Assembly (NCBI RefSeq): GCF_001542405.1
Contig: NZ_LNCD01000021.1
Span: forward strand, 18,142 to 82,141
Direction: 5' to 3'
Length of the DNA: 64,000 nucleotides
Source: Rhizobium altiplani
GTDB taxonomy: Bacteria; Pseudomonadota; Alphaproteobacteria; Rhizobiales; Rhizobiaceae
Below are positions 36,057 through 44,947 of the stretch, piece by piece. The notes beneath the pieces were generated by a model. It made no database searches. It was not told where the DNA came from and saw nothing but the letters and a program-made list of their open reading frames with translations. Positions within the stretch are counted from its first letter, which is position 1. Every line of letters starts with the position of its first letter. The position numbers and the translations under genes were made by a program.

Positions 36057-36349
36057 GGCTGCTCTCCTTCCGCAAAAGCCTGGCCTACATCGGTCGGCTT
36101 GCGCGGCATGGCTGATAAGAGCACGGCATGCTACGGGCCGCACCCCCACTTTGGGTTTAGGTTTAGTGGTGAGGTTGGAGATTTCGGGCATTGCGATCTG
36201 ACCTGACTCCGATCGCTATCGGTCAGGTTCTGAGATCCCTCCAGTCTCACCCGTGAATTCAGGCCCGAGGAATTAAGCCAATCAACGGCCGCACCGCGAC
36301 CATCGGCCCCGTTGGAACGAAGCAGTCATCAAGACGACCTGCGATTTTT

Positions 36350-37726
36350 TTAGACGACGGCTCTGGATCCCAGCGATGGTTGCGCGATCAGGCTAGAAAG
36401 CAACGTTAGTGCATCTTCCAACGCACCCCGATCGGGAGCCACGCCAAGAGAGATTCTAACGGCTTGTAGCGGATAGGCGGTCGTCGCGAAGGCAGAGCTC
36501 GGCACGATCGAGACGCCAGCCCGGTCGGCGTGCTCGGCGAAGGCCGCAGCAAGCCAGTGGTCCGGCAATCGGAGCCACAAGTGATGCCCATGGGGGTCGG
36601 CTGCGAAAGCACTCTCGCCCAAAATCGACGAAGCGAGCTTCTGGCGCTCGATGTTTTCAACGCGAATGGCGTTGGTGATCGCGTCCAAAGTGCCATCGGA
36701 AATCCAGCGGCTCGCCAGCGCCGACATCAAAGGCGGTGCCATCAAAACCGTTGCCCTCAGGATGCCCGCAAGGCGCAATGCCTGACTGGCGTTCGGTGCA
36801 ATCACGTAGGCCACTCGCAGGGCAGGAGTCGCACATTTCGAAAGCGTAGCGATATGCCATGTGATGTCATGCGCCAGCTCGGCGAGCGAGACCAGCCTTT
36901 CGGGTCTCAATGGAGCATATGGGTCGTCCTCGATGATCGCGACACCGTGTCTGCGTGCCAGCGCCACCAGCGCACGACGCCGTTCCTCCGGCAAGGTTGC
37001 CGTTGTCGGATTGTCGATCGTGGGAACCAAATAGAGGACCTTAGGACTCTTATCCCGGCAAACCTTCTCAAAGGAATCGGGGATCATTCCGAGATCATCC
37101 ATGGCGATGGGTTCGATCACGATCCCCTTCTGAGCCGCAACCGCCTTCAGGCCGGGATAGGTCACAGATCCGGCGGCGATCAAGTCGCCCGGTCCGAGCA
37201 AAAGCTCGCACACCGCAAATAGCGCGCTTTGAGCCCCTGAAGTGACGACAACACGGTCGGCCACCACGTCTTCCACCCGGTGACCGAGCCACACTGCAGC
37301 CGCCTGCCGGTCGGCGTCCGATCCGTTGCTCTCCTGATAATAGGTACTCAACGTTCCGCGCGGGCCACCAAGGATTTCAGCGATCCCCTGTGAGAAATTC
37401 CTCTTGAGATGCGCAGCCGGCGGCTGAGGTGGCATATTCATGCTTAGGTCGATCAGCGGCTGGCTTTGGACAGCCGGCTCACCGTCGAGCCTTTCGCAGA
37501 TGAAAGTTCCCCTGCCCGCCTGGGCCTCGACGATGCCGCGGCGTCGGGCTTCGTTGAACGCACGCGTCACCGTTGTCAGGTCTACGCCGAGCGCTTCTGC
37601 AATGGCTCGCTGCGGCGGGAGCCTGTCACCTCTCGAAACGCGCCCCGAGCGGATATCCGCTTCCAGCGCCTCGACGATACCGAGGTACTTCATACGGGCG
37701 CTTTCGTTCAGCCTCGGCTTCCACAT
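36350..37726 (-). CDS. MocR-type PLP-binding transcriptional regulator
   Basis: GntR/MocR-family protein of 458 residues from the ATG at 37726 (GGAGATCGCAGG upstream); an in-frame ATG at 37762 is less likely. A GntR winged helix occupies residues of about 10-75 ([50 protein letters not shown]). A class-I aminotransferase-like domain follows, with [16 protein letters not shown] and the PLP lysine region [18 protein letters not shown], where Lys is retained. Such proteins sense PLP or amino compounds. A perfect GTATG-N9-CATAC repeat lies 20 bases upstream of its start. Nearby PLP-enzyme genes carry the same repeat, so it is the prime candidate for their regulator. Confidence 0.92.
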   Translation of the reverse strand: MWKPRLNESARMKYLGIVEALEADIRSGRVSRGDRLPPQRAIAEALGVDLTTVTRAFNEARRRGIVEAQAGRGTFICERLDGEPAVQSQPLIDLSMNMPPQPPAAHLKRNFSQGIAEILGGPRGTLSTYYQESNGSDADRQAAAVWLGHRVEDVVADRVVVTSGAQSALFAVCELLLGPGDLIAAGSVTYPGLKAVAAQKGIVIEPIAMDDLGMIPDSFEKVCRDKSPKVLYLVPTIDNPTTATLPEERRRALVALARRHGVAIIEDDPYAPLRPERLVSLAELAHDITWHIATLSKCATPALRVAYVIAPNASQALRLAGILRATVLMAPPLMSALASRWISDGTLDAITNAIRVENIERQKLASSILGESAFAADPHGHHLWLRLPDHWLAAAFAEHADRAGVSIVPSSAFATTAYPLQAVRISLGVAPDRGALEDALTLLSSLIAQPSLGSRAVV

Positions 37727-37745
37727 TGCCTGCGATCTCCATTTT

Positions 37746-37764
37746 GTATGGCTCATTGACATAC
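37746..37764. promoter_or_regulatory. GTATG-N9-CATAC box 1 (MocR promoter)
   Basis: GTATGGCTCATTGACATAC, a perfect 5-bp inverted repeat with a 9-base spacer, 20 bases before the MocR start. A second GTATGG at 37779 repeats it directly 33 bases away, a spacing reminiscent of direct-repeat operators of MocR proteins such as GabR. It also lies in the fdxA promoter region. Confidence 0.7.
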
Positions 37765-37884
37765 AGCTTATACGCCGTGTATGGGCAAAAGGAAAGATTG
37801 CAGAATGGAAAAAATGTCGCGGCCATCAAGCGCCGTAACCAACCGTAGAATCCCGAAGCGTTCCCTGGGAGATCTAGTTCACGA

Positions 37885-38226
37885 ATGGCCTACGTCGTCA
37901 CTGAAAACTGCATACGGTGCAAATACATGGACTGCGTCAATGTCTGTCCCGTTGATTGCTTCCGAGAGGGCGAGAACATGCTGGTCATTGATCCTGAGGA
38001 GTGCATCGACTGCGGCGTATGCGATCCAGAGTGTCCCGCGGAAGCGATTGTCCCCGACAGTGATCCGATGGCAGACGCATGGACGGAATTCAACGCCCGC
38101 TTCTCCCTCCTCTGGCCGAATATAACGATCGCTCGTACGCCGCCGGGCGATGCCGCGAAATTCGACGGGGTGAAGAACAAACTGCGCGACCATTTCTCTG
38201 AAAAGCCTGGGGACGGTGATGAATAG
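37885..38226 (+). CDS. fdxA: 7Fe ferredoxin (FdxA type)
   Basis: Ferredoxin of 113 residues with one 3Fe-4S and one 4Fe-4S cluster. The cysteine pattern is C9-x7-C17-x3-C21-P and C40-x2-C43-x2-C46-x3-C50-P, exactly that of Azotobacter-type FdI/FdxA, including the C-terminal extension. It carries electrons in the cytoplasm. Its stop codon overlaps the start of an MTHFR-like gene, so the two are co-translated. It is divergent from the MocR gene, with box 1 and the second GTATGG in the shared 158-base gap. Confidence 0.94.
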   Translation: MAYVVTENCIRCKYMDCVNVCPVDCFREGENMLVIDPEECIDCGVCDPECPAEAIVPDSDPMADAWTEFNARFSLLWPNITIARTPPGDAAKFDGVKNKLRDHFSEKPGDGDE

Positions 38227-39085
38227 CAGATCAAGCCAGGCTGATGCCGATCACCAATCCGGCGAGCCGCTGTACACCTTGGAAATCACAGGCAAGGATA
38301 TTGCAAAGATCGAGGCAGCGAAGGCTTGCATCCCTGCAGGGACGCCGATCAACATCGCTTTTCTAGGTAACGAGGACCACGGCCAACGTGTCAACGCGGC
38401 GCGAGTCATTCGGTCCTGCGGCTTCGAGCCCGTGCCGATAATCTCATCGCGGCGACTTCATTCCGAGGAAGATCTCGACGGCTTGATCTCGAACCTTGTC
38501 GGATCCGCAGCTCCTTCACGATTCATCCTTGTTGGCGGCGATCCTGCTTCCCCAGTCGGTCCGTACAAGGATTCACTGGCCTTGCTAAAAAGCGGTGTCC
38601 TGGAGCGCCATTCAATTCGGCAAGTGGGTATCGTGGCCTATCCCGATGGCCACCCCAAGATTGAGACGAGCGCACTTTGGCAGGCGTTAAAATGGAAGGT
38701 TGAGTTTCTAAGGGACGCTGGTTGCTCTGTCGAAATCACGACGCAGTTTGGGTTTGATGCGGCCGCCGTCATAAGCTGGCTCAAGCGGTTGCGTGACATG
38801 GGGATCACATCGCCGGTTCGCATTGGTGTACCGGGTCCGGCAGACGTCGCCAAACTGCTCAGGTTCGCGAAGCAGTTTGGTGTCGTCGCGTCGGCGTCAA
38901 TTGCCCGTGGATATGGTCTATCGCTTACCGATCTCCTCCTGCCCGTCGGACCCGAACGCTTTTGGGATCAGCTTGGTGCCGGGATCGGCAAGTACGATCT
39001 CGGCGGCGTGCTTTATCACCTCTACCCATTTGGCGGCGTCATGGAAGGTGTTCGTTGGATAAACGACCACCTGCCCAGACGCTAG
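38219..39085 (+). CDS. Methylenetetrahydrofolate reductase-like protein
   Basis: A 288-residue protein of the MetF/MTHFR TIM-barrel family, which reduces 5,10-methylene-THF to 5-methyl-THF with FAD. Family-like parts are [59 protein letters not shown] (the folate/NAD region where MetF has RGDPP), and [34 protein letters not shown]. This subgroup is divergent from E. coli MetF and is often found with one-carbon or methylamine catabolism genes. It overlaps fdxA by 8 bases, which suggests the ferredoxin may supply its electrons; that is inference. A GTG at 38216 is an alternative start. Confidence 0.82.
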   Translation: MNSRSSQADADHQSGEPLYTLEITGKDIAKIEAAKACIPAGTPINIAFLGNEDHGQRVNAARVIRSCGFEPVPIISSRRLHSEEDLDGLISNLVGSAAPSRFILVGGDPASPVGPYKDSLALLKSGVLERHSIRQVGIVAYPDGHPKIETSALWQALKWKVEFLRDAGCSVEITTQFGFDAAAVISWLKRLRDMGITSPVRIGVPGPADVAKLLRFAKQFGVVASASIARGYGLSLTDLLLPVGPERFWDQLGAGIGKYDLGGVLYHLYPFGGVMEGVRWINDHLPRR

Positions 39086-39153
39086 CGAGCCGTCTCGCCC
39101 TCGTGATCCGCTGGTCGTTGGATCCCGTCAAGACAGTTAGCTGTGGGGGTACT

Positions 39154-40380
39154 TTACGAGCGCAGTCCTCCACCATCGCCTCTTATCGTCGCGGCGGCTT
39201 TGCGAAGCCGCTGTATTCCATCATCGATCTCTCCGTCGGATACGACCAGCGGCGGAAGAATACGCAACACGTTATCCCCTGCTGTCACGGTCAAAAGGCC
39301 ATTTAGCCGTGCTGCCGTTGCGACGAGATCCACCGGAACATTGCAGCGGATGCCGAGCAGCAAGCCTTCGCCGCGCGCTTCTGCAAAAACGTCGGGGGAT
39401 TCGGCGGCAATGTTCCGGAGGCCTTCGAAAAGCCGTTCGCCCTTTTGGTGCACGTCTCTTAGAAACGGCTCCTCTGCAGTGAGCTCGATGACCTTTGCGG
39501 CTATCGACATAGCAAGCGGGTTGCCACCAAACGTGAAGCCATGAGTTCCAGGTGTCATGCAGGCCGCGACTGTTTCCGTGGCGAGGCAGGCGGCTACGGG
39601 GAAGCCATTTCCCAATCCCTTTGCGGCAGCAAGTATATCGGGAACTACGCCGGCGTTCTGATAAGCGAAGAGCTTGCCGGTTCGTCCCACGCCGGTCTGC
39701 ACTTCATCAAAGACAAGGAGAATTCCCTGCCCGTCACAGATTTCGCGGATCCGACCCAGCTCGCGCGCATCCAATTTTCGAACGCCGCTCTCTCCTTGGA
39801 TCGGCTCGACCATGACAGCCGCCGTCTCATCGCCGCATGCCCTTTCCAGCGCGTCGACGTCTCCGAAGGGAACGACGTCGAAGCCCGTCGTTGGAGGGCC
39901 AAAGCCCTCCAGGTGATTGGGCCGCCCACCGGCCGCGATTGTCGCGAGTGTGCGACCATGGAAAGAACCCTCGAGCGTCACAATGCGATAGCGCTGCGGC
40001 CTGCCGGAAACGAAGTGGTAGCGGCGCGCGGCCTTAATCGCCGTCTCCACCGCCTCGGCACCGGAATTGCTGAAAAACGCACGGTCGGCAAAAGTCTTGC
40101 TGCATAACAACTGCGCCAGAGACTCCTGCTCGGGGATCCGCACGGCATTGGAAACATGCCACAGATTCAACCCTTGCCGTAAAACCACATCAATCAGCGC
40201 AGGATGGCAATGTCCGAGTCCGGTGACTGCTATACCCGTCGCGAAGTCGAGGTATTCCCGATTATCCGTGGCGTAAAGCCAAGCGCCCCGTCCCCGGATA
40301 AAAGAGATATCGGCCCGGCGAAAGCATGGGAACAATCGATCGAGACCGCGCTCTGCCTCGCCAATTATCGGCTCATTCAT
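39154..40380 (-). CDS. argD: Class-III aminotransferase, acetylornithine aminotransferase-like
   Basis: PLP-dependent class-III (subgroup II) aminotransferase, 408 residues, most like acetylornithine/succinylornithine transaminases (ArgD). Motifs are LDFATGIAVTGLGHCHPALI, FFSNSGAEAVETAIKAARRY, SFHGRTLATIAAGG, LVFDEVQTGVGRTGKLFAYQ (PLP Asp) and ILAAAKGLGNGFPVAACLA (Schiff-base Lys). The ATG at 40380 overlaps the serC stop (ATGA), so the gene is coupled to serC; the frame is open 15 codons further upstream. An exact role in arginine synthesis is likely but the substrate could be another omega-amino acid. Confidence 0.88.
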   Translation of the reverse strand: MNEPIIGEAERGLDRLFPCFRRADISFIRGRGAWLYATDNREYLDFATGIAVTGLGHCHPALIDVVLRQGLNLWHVSNAVRIPEQESLAQLLCSKTFADRAFFSNSGAEAVETAIKAARRYHFVSGRPQRYRIVTLEGSFHGRTLATIAAGGRPNHLEGFGPPTTGFDVVPFGDVDALERACGDETAAVMVEPIQGESGVRKLDARELGRIREICDGQGILLVFDEVQTGVGRTGKLFAYQNAGVVPDILAAAKGLGNGFPVAACLATETVAACMTPGTHGFTFGGNPLAMSIAAKVIELTAEEPFLRDVHQKGERLFEGLRNIAAESPDVFAEARGEGLLLGIRCNVPVDLVATAARLNGLLTVTAGDNVLRILPPLVVSDGEIDDGIQRLRKAAATIRGDGGGLRS

Positions 40381-41547
40381 CGGGTCATTACCTTCCGGAC
40401 CTCGTGATATGACCAAGTCAGCCACTCAAATGCTAGCGCCAGATCGGAGGAATCCACGGTCGCTCCGCCCCACAATCGGAATCCCGGGGGTGCGGTGCGA
40501 TAGGCCGCGACATCAAAGGCAACCTTTTCCTCTGCAAGTCGGGCGGCAACCAGGCTCGCGAGCGTCGACTGAAGCAAAGGACTAGCGGCAAAGTACGGAT
40601 CAACGATCTTGAAACAGATTGACGTCGGAGACCGGATCTCGTGGCTACCGGCAAGGAAATCGCACCATCCGTTCCGACTGACCCACTCCACCGCCTGCGA
40701 TAAATTCGCTTCGCACCGTGCCTTCAAAGCAGCAAGGCCACCGACTTCCTGTGCCCAGCGCAATCCGTCGATCGCGTCCTCAACTGCGAGCATCGAAGGC
40801 GTGTTGATGGTTTCACCAACGAAAAGCCCTTCGGTGGCAACACCTTGCGTGACCATCCGATAGAGCTTAGGTACCGGCCATGATGGCACATGATCCGTCA
40901 GCCTCGCTATCGCCCGCGGACTCATCACGATCATCCCGTGCGCGCCCTCGCCACCTAGCACTTTCTGCCAGGACCACGTCGTCACGTCGAGCTTGTCCCA
41001 CGGCAGATCCATAGCGAACGCTGCCGAGGTCGCATCGCAAATCGTCAGCCCCTCACGGGTGTCGCTGATCCATTCGCCATTCGGAACCCGCACTCCCGAT
41101 GTCGTGCCATTCCACGTGAAGACAATGTCGCGAGCGGGGTCGGCCTGCGTGAGGTCTGGCAAGTCACCGAAGGCCGCGCCGAATACCCGCTGATCCGCGA
41201 TCTCCAGTTCCTGAGTGATATCTCTGACCCAATCCGCACCGAAGCTCTCCCAGAGCAAACACGTCGACTCCGCGCGTCCCGAGCAAGTTCCAAAGCGCCA
41301 TTTCCACCGCGCCCATATCTGAACCAGGCACAATTCCGATCCGGTACTCATCTGGGATATCGAGAACCGCGCGGGTCAGATCGATTACCTCCCGTAGCTT
41401 CGCCTTGCCCTCCCGCGATCGGTGCGATCTTCCTAGCGAAGCGCCTTCAAGCGCCTGCAGCGACCAGCCGGGACGTTTCCTGCAAGGACCGGATGAAAAA
41501 TTCGGGTTTCTCGGCTTTTCTTTGGGCCTGGGGTAAGCCTCGTGCAT
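40377..41547 (-). pseudogene. serC: Phosphoserine aminotransferase, single-base frameshift
   Basis: Alphaproteobacterial-type SerC (phosphoserine transaminase), about 389 residues in total but read in two frames. The N-terminal part from the ATG at 41547 (NPNFSSGPCRKRPGWSLQALEGASLGRSHRS ... AVEMALWNLLGTRGVDVFA) ends in nonsense. The rest (WESFGADWVRDITQELEI ... FTWNGTTSGVRVPNGEW ... TWSWQKVLGGEGAHG with the PLP Lys) is in another frame. Removing one base at about 41257-41262, where the minus strand reads GCTCTGGG, restores the protein. No other lesion is visible, so either recent loss or a sequence error. An AAGGA site precedes the start, and box 2 lies 41 bases upstream. Confidence 0.85.
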
Positions 41548-41587
41548 CTAGAGATCCTTCGTGCATCTGCCAAAAGTTCGCCCTGAT

Positions 41588-41606
41588 GTATGCGCATCAC
41601 CCATAC
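41588..41606. promoter_or_regulatory. GTATG-N9-CATAC box 2 (serC-argD promoter)
   Basis: GTATGCGCATCACCCATAC, a perfect repeat 41 bases before the serC start. It lies in the 355-base divergent gap 41548-41902, which also holds box 3 and no gene. Confidence 0.7.
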
Positions 41607-41785
41607 TATGTCCATCAAAATTTCCTTACAGGAACAGATTATGCTCCTGCAGGTCACGAGGTGAGGAACGCCACGGATGTCGTGTATACCTTGAAACGTC
41701 CAGTTTTTGTTCGTTTTTTCGTCTATTGGCCCAACCAGACAGCTGAGCCAACTTTATGCTAGACAGCCGCATGATGTGAGCATAT

Positions 41786-41804
41786 GTATGGTTATTCGCC
41801 ATAC
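41786..41804. promoter_or_regulatory. GTATG-N9-CATAC box 3 (aldolase-cysE promoter)
   Basis: GTATGGTTATTCGCCATAC, the most symmetrical copy (GTATGG/CCATAC), 99 bases before the aldolase start. Confidence 0.7.
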
Positions 41805-41902
41805 ACACAGCGTTGTCCGCCTTTGGCAATTCCGATTCCTGGTTCCTGAGGGGTGTCGTCCCTTGGGGCGGCTCTACGCAATTTGTTGAAAGGAGCTAGA
41901 CA

Positions 41903-42574
41903 ATGAACCAAAACCGCTCGGATCAGAACGGTCGTCCGTCACTGAAAGAGGCGCTCTCTGCGCTTCCGCTCATAGCCGTCCTGCGCTGGATCACTCCGCA
42001 AGAGGTAGAGGATGTCACCGCCATCCTTGTCGAGTCCGGATTCGGTCTGATCGAGGTGCCCTTGAATTCCCCTGATCCCCTTTGCAGCATCGAGCGCATC
42101 GCTCGACGTTTCGGAGCCGACGCGCTTATTGGCGCTGGGACCGTTATGTCGCCGGCCGACGTCACGCGCGTCCGGGATTCCGGCGGAAGGCTTATTGTCA
42201 TGCCTCACGCGGATGTGGCTGTCGTCAAAGCCGCGCATGACCAGAACCTGGCGTGCTTCCCAGGCGTTTCGACTCCGACGGAGGGTTTTGCTGCGCTTCA
42301 AGCCGGTGCTGATGGGCTGAAGGTGTTTCCCGCCGAGGCCATATCTCCCGCCGTTCTAAAGGCTTGGCGCGCAGTGTTTTCGAACGATATCCCCCTTCTG
42401 CCGACCGGGGGCATCTTACCAGAGTCCTTTCCAGCCTGGGTGGCCGCGGGAGCGAGCGGATTTGGCATCGGGGGCAATCTATACCGTCCGGGACGATCAC
42501 TCGTGGAAATCAGGGCGAGCGCGAAAGCCTTCGCGGACGCTTGGCGCGCAACCGTTTCGCCCGAGGGGCGTTGA
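41903..42574 (+). CDS. KDPG/KDPGal aldolase family protein (DgoA-like)
   Basis: Class-I 2-keto-3-deoxy-6-phosphogluconate/galactonate aldolase family, 223 residues. Features are LIAVLRWITPQEVEDVTAILVESGFGLIEVPLNSPDP, ALIGAGTVMSPADV, CFPGVSTPTEGFAALQAGADGLKVFPAE (Schiff-base Lys in GLKVFPAE) and LLPTGGI near the phosphate site. VPLNSPDP and the GADGLKVFPAE form are nearer DgoA (KDPGal aldolase) than Eda. An AAGGAG site precedes the ATG at 41903. It shares the promoter carrying box 3 and is followed 12 bases on by cysE. Why a sugar-acid aldolase sits with amino-acid genes is unclear; it may have been recruited for another 2-oxo acid. Confidence 0.85.
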   Translation: MNQNRSDQNGRPSLKEALSALPLIAVLRWITPQEVEDVTAILVESGFGLIEVPLNSPDPLCSIERIARRFGADALIGAGTVMSPADVTRVRDSGGRLIVMPHADVAVVKAAHDQNLACFPGVSTPTEGFAALQAGADGLKVFPAEAISPAVLKAWRAVFSNDIPLLPTGGILPESFPAWVAAGASGFGIGGNLYRPGRSLVEIRASAKAFADAWRATVSPEGR

Positions 42575-42586
42575 GGAAGCGATGGC

Positions 42587-43438
42587 ATGCACACGGAAAA
42601 TTCCATGATAAATGTCGGGTTTACTGAACGACAGCTATGGTCGCACATTTTGGCGGAGGCCGAAAAGGCCGCTGGAGAGGATGATTTTCTCCGTGAGCTT
42701 ATGGCCGATTGGATTATGCTTCACGGTACATTACCAGAGGCCATCATCGGTCGCATCGTCTCTACCATTTCTCCTGGGCACCTTTCGCCAAGCCTGCTTG
42801 AAACCCTGCGCAGTCTGCTCAACGAAAATCACTCGATCCTTGCTTCCGCGGTGTTCGACATTACGGCGGCACTTGAACGCGACCCGGCAACTACCCGGGC
42901 GTTGCATGTCGTCCTCCATGCCAAAGGGTTTCTCGGCATCCAGATACACCGTTTCTCGCACGAACTTTGGCGAGTGGGGCGACGGGAATTGGCGCTTTAC
43001 CTTCAGGGCTCTGCGTCTCGCGCGCTTCAGGTCGATATCCACCCGGCGGCGCGCCTCGGGGTGGGCTTGTTTTTCGACCACGCGACCGGGATCGTCATCG
43101 GAGAGACGAGTGTCGTCGACGACAATGTCGCTCTCATGCAAAACGTAACCCTTGGCGGCAATGGAAAGGACACCGGCGAAAGGCACCCGAAAGTACGAGA
43201 GGGGGTCCTTGTGGGCGCTGGTGCCACCATTCTCGGGAATATAGAAGTCGGTGCCAGCGCGCGTATCGGGGCCGGCTCTGTCGTGCTCAAGCCCGTCGCT
43301 CCAGGCACGACCGTCGCGGGCGTTCCCGCACGAGCAATTGGCAAGGCGGTCTCGATCGAACCATCGCGCGCCATGGACCACGTTTTCGCGCTGCAGGGCG
43401 ATCGACGAACACACCTCGCCGAAAGAATCCAGCGTTGA
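42587..43438 (+). CDS. cysE: Serine O-acetyltransferase
   Basis: CysE-type serine acetyltransferase, 283 residues, making O-acetylserine from serine and acetyl-CoA for cysteine synthesis. An N-terminal helical domain spans residues 1 to about 150. It is followed by a left-handed beta-helix with hexapeptide repeats (VDIHPAARLGVGLFFDHATGIVIGETSVVDDNVALMQNVTLGG). The catalytic His and Asp are in FDHATG and the acetyl-CoA loop in GGNGKDTGERHPKV. It begins 12 bases after the aldolase gene. With cysI earlier in the window it could give plasmid-borne cysteine-synthesis capacity, though no cysK is seen. Confidence 0.93.
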   Translation: MHTENSMINVGFTERQLWSHILAEAEKAAGEDDFLRELMADWIMLHGTLPEAIIGRIVSTISPGHLSPSLLETLRSLLNENHSILASAVFDITAALERDPATTRALHVVLHAKGFLGIQIHRFSHELWRVGRRELALYLQGSASRALQVDIHPAARLGVGLFFDHATGIVIGETSVVDDNVALMQNVTLGGNGKDTGERHPKVREGVLVGAGATILGNIEVGASARIGAGSVVLKPVAPGTTVAGVPARAIGKAVSIEPSRAMDHVFALQGDRRTHLAERIQR

Positions 43439-43533
43439 GAGAGACCAGCTCGATCCTATCAATCTTTCGCAACGTGACTTACCAGCGACGACCAAGATGT
43501 CGCAACCCCGAATGGGACATTCGTTCTTGCGGC

Positions 43534-43552
43534 GTATGGGCAATACGCATAC
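43534..43552. promoter_or_regulatory. GTATG-N9-CATAC box 4 (hemA promoter)
   Basis: GTATGGGCAATACGCATAC, a perfect repeat 67 bases before the hemA start in the 180-base gap after cysE. Confidence 0.7.
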
Positions 43553-43618
43553 ATTGCCATTGACTCAGATGAACTGTCGGCGCCGCCGTGTCAGGCACGC
43601 TGACTTAGGAGCGCTAGC

Positions 43619-44842
43619 ATGGACTACAACAGACAATTCCAGGATTTGCTCGCCGAGATGAAGCTGGATGGCCGCTATCGCACGTTCGCCGAACTTGAAC
43701 GTATGGTAGGCCAATTTCCCCAGGCACTTTGGCACCGCCCCGACGGCGGGACGCAGAAGGTGACGGTTTGGTGCAGCAACGATTATCTGGGAATGGGCCA
43801 GCATCCGGACGTTTTGGCCGCGATGCACGAGTCCATCGACTTTTCTGGAGCGGGCACCGGCGGAACGCGGAATATTTCCGGGACAAACCGTCAGCACGTG
43901 AGTTTGGAAACCGAACTCGCCGATCTGCACGGAAAGGAAGCTGCCCTGATCTTTACGTCGGGTTGGATATCAAACCTGGCGGCGCTGGGCACACTTGGGC
44001 GAATTCTTCCGAACTGCGCCATCTTTTCGGATGCCCTCAATCATAATTCGATGATCGAAGGCATTCGCAGGTCCGGTGCGGAACGCTTAATCTTCAGACA
44101 CAATGACGCGGCACACCTTGACGAATTGATGAGTGGCGTCGATCCGGACCGACCGAAAATCGTTGCCTTCGAGAGCGTCTACAGCATGGATGGGGACATC
44201 GCTCCGATCGAGGCGATATGCGATATCGCCGAAAAGCATAACGCGATTACCTACCTGGACGAGGTGCACGCCGTTGGCCTCTATGGCTCCCGCGGCGGCG
44301 GGATCGCCGAACGTGAGGGCCTTGCCGAGCGCCTTACGATCATCGAAGGAACGCTGGCGAAGGCGTTTGGCGTCATTGGCGGATATGTTACCGGCCCCGC
44401 GCTGCTCATCGACGTCATACGAAGCATGGCGGACAGTTTCATCTTCACGACCTCCCTCTGCCCGCATCTTGCCGCTGGTGCTTTAGCGGCAGTAAGGCAC
44501 ATCAAGACACACCCGGAAGAGAGGTCACGCCAGGCGGAAAATGCGGCGAAGCTGAAGGCGATGCTGATGGAGGCTAACCTTCCAGTCCTCGATACCCCGA
44601 GCCACATCCTGCCGGTAATCGTGGGCGATGCCCATTTGTGCAGGCGCATTAGCGAGCGGCTCTTGAATGAGTACAGCATTTATGTGCAGCCAATTAACTA
44701 TCCAACGGTTCCAAGGGGGCAGGAACGCCTTCGTGTCACTCCCACTCCGTTTCATAGTGAAACTGACATGCGGTCGCTTGTCGATGCACTGGTCGCAATC
44801 GACAGGGATTTGGGATGGACGGGAATTCGAAGCGCCGCGTAG
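43619..44842 (+). CDS. hemA: 5-Aminolevulinate synthase
   Basis: ALAS of the alphaproteobacterial C4 (Shemin) pathway, 407 residues, condensing glycine with succinyl-CoA to 5-aminolevulinate, the first step of heme synthesis. Motifs are [74 protein letters not shown] (PLP Asp) and EGTLAKAFG with the Schiff-base lysine at residue 248, the same number as in Rhodobacter capsulatus ALAS. It is full length. As the genome likely has a chromosomal hemA, this may be a second copy, fitting the heme-rich oxidases in the same window. Box 4 lies 67 bases upstream. Confidence 0.95.
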   Translation: MDYNRQFQDLLAEMKLDGRYRTFAELERMVGQFPQALWHRPDGGTQKVTVWCSNDYLGMGQHPDVLAAMHESIDFSGAGTGGTRNISGTNRQHVSLETELADLHGKEAALIFTSGWISNLAALGTLGRILPNCAIFSDALNHNSMIEGIRRSGAERLIFRHNDAAHLDELMSGVDPDRPKIVAFESVYSMDGDIAPIEAICDIAEKHNAITYLDEVHAVGLYGSRGGGIAEREGLAERLTIIEGTLAKAFGVIGGYVTGPALLIDVIRSMADSFIFTTSLCPHLAAGALAAVRHIKTHPEERSRQAENAAKLKAMLMEANLPVLDTPSHILPVIVGDAHLCRRISERLLNEYSIYVQPINYPTVPRGQERLRVTPTPFHSETDMRSLVDALVAIDRDLGWTGIRSAA

Positions 44843-44947
44843 CGGGCAGCGCGTACTGCGAAGCAGCGGTTCGTCTGACCTGTTATGGACTAGGCTTGCT
44901 AAACAGAATCGAAAACTTCAGGCAATGCAGACCTCGGAATAGGACTG

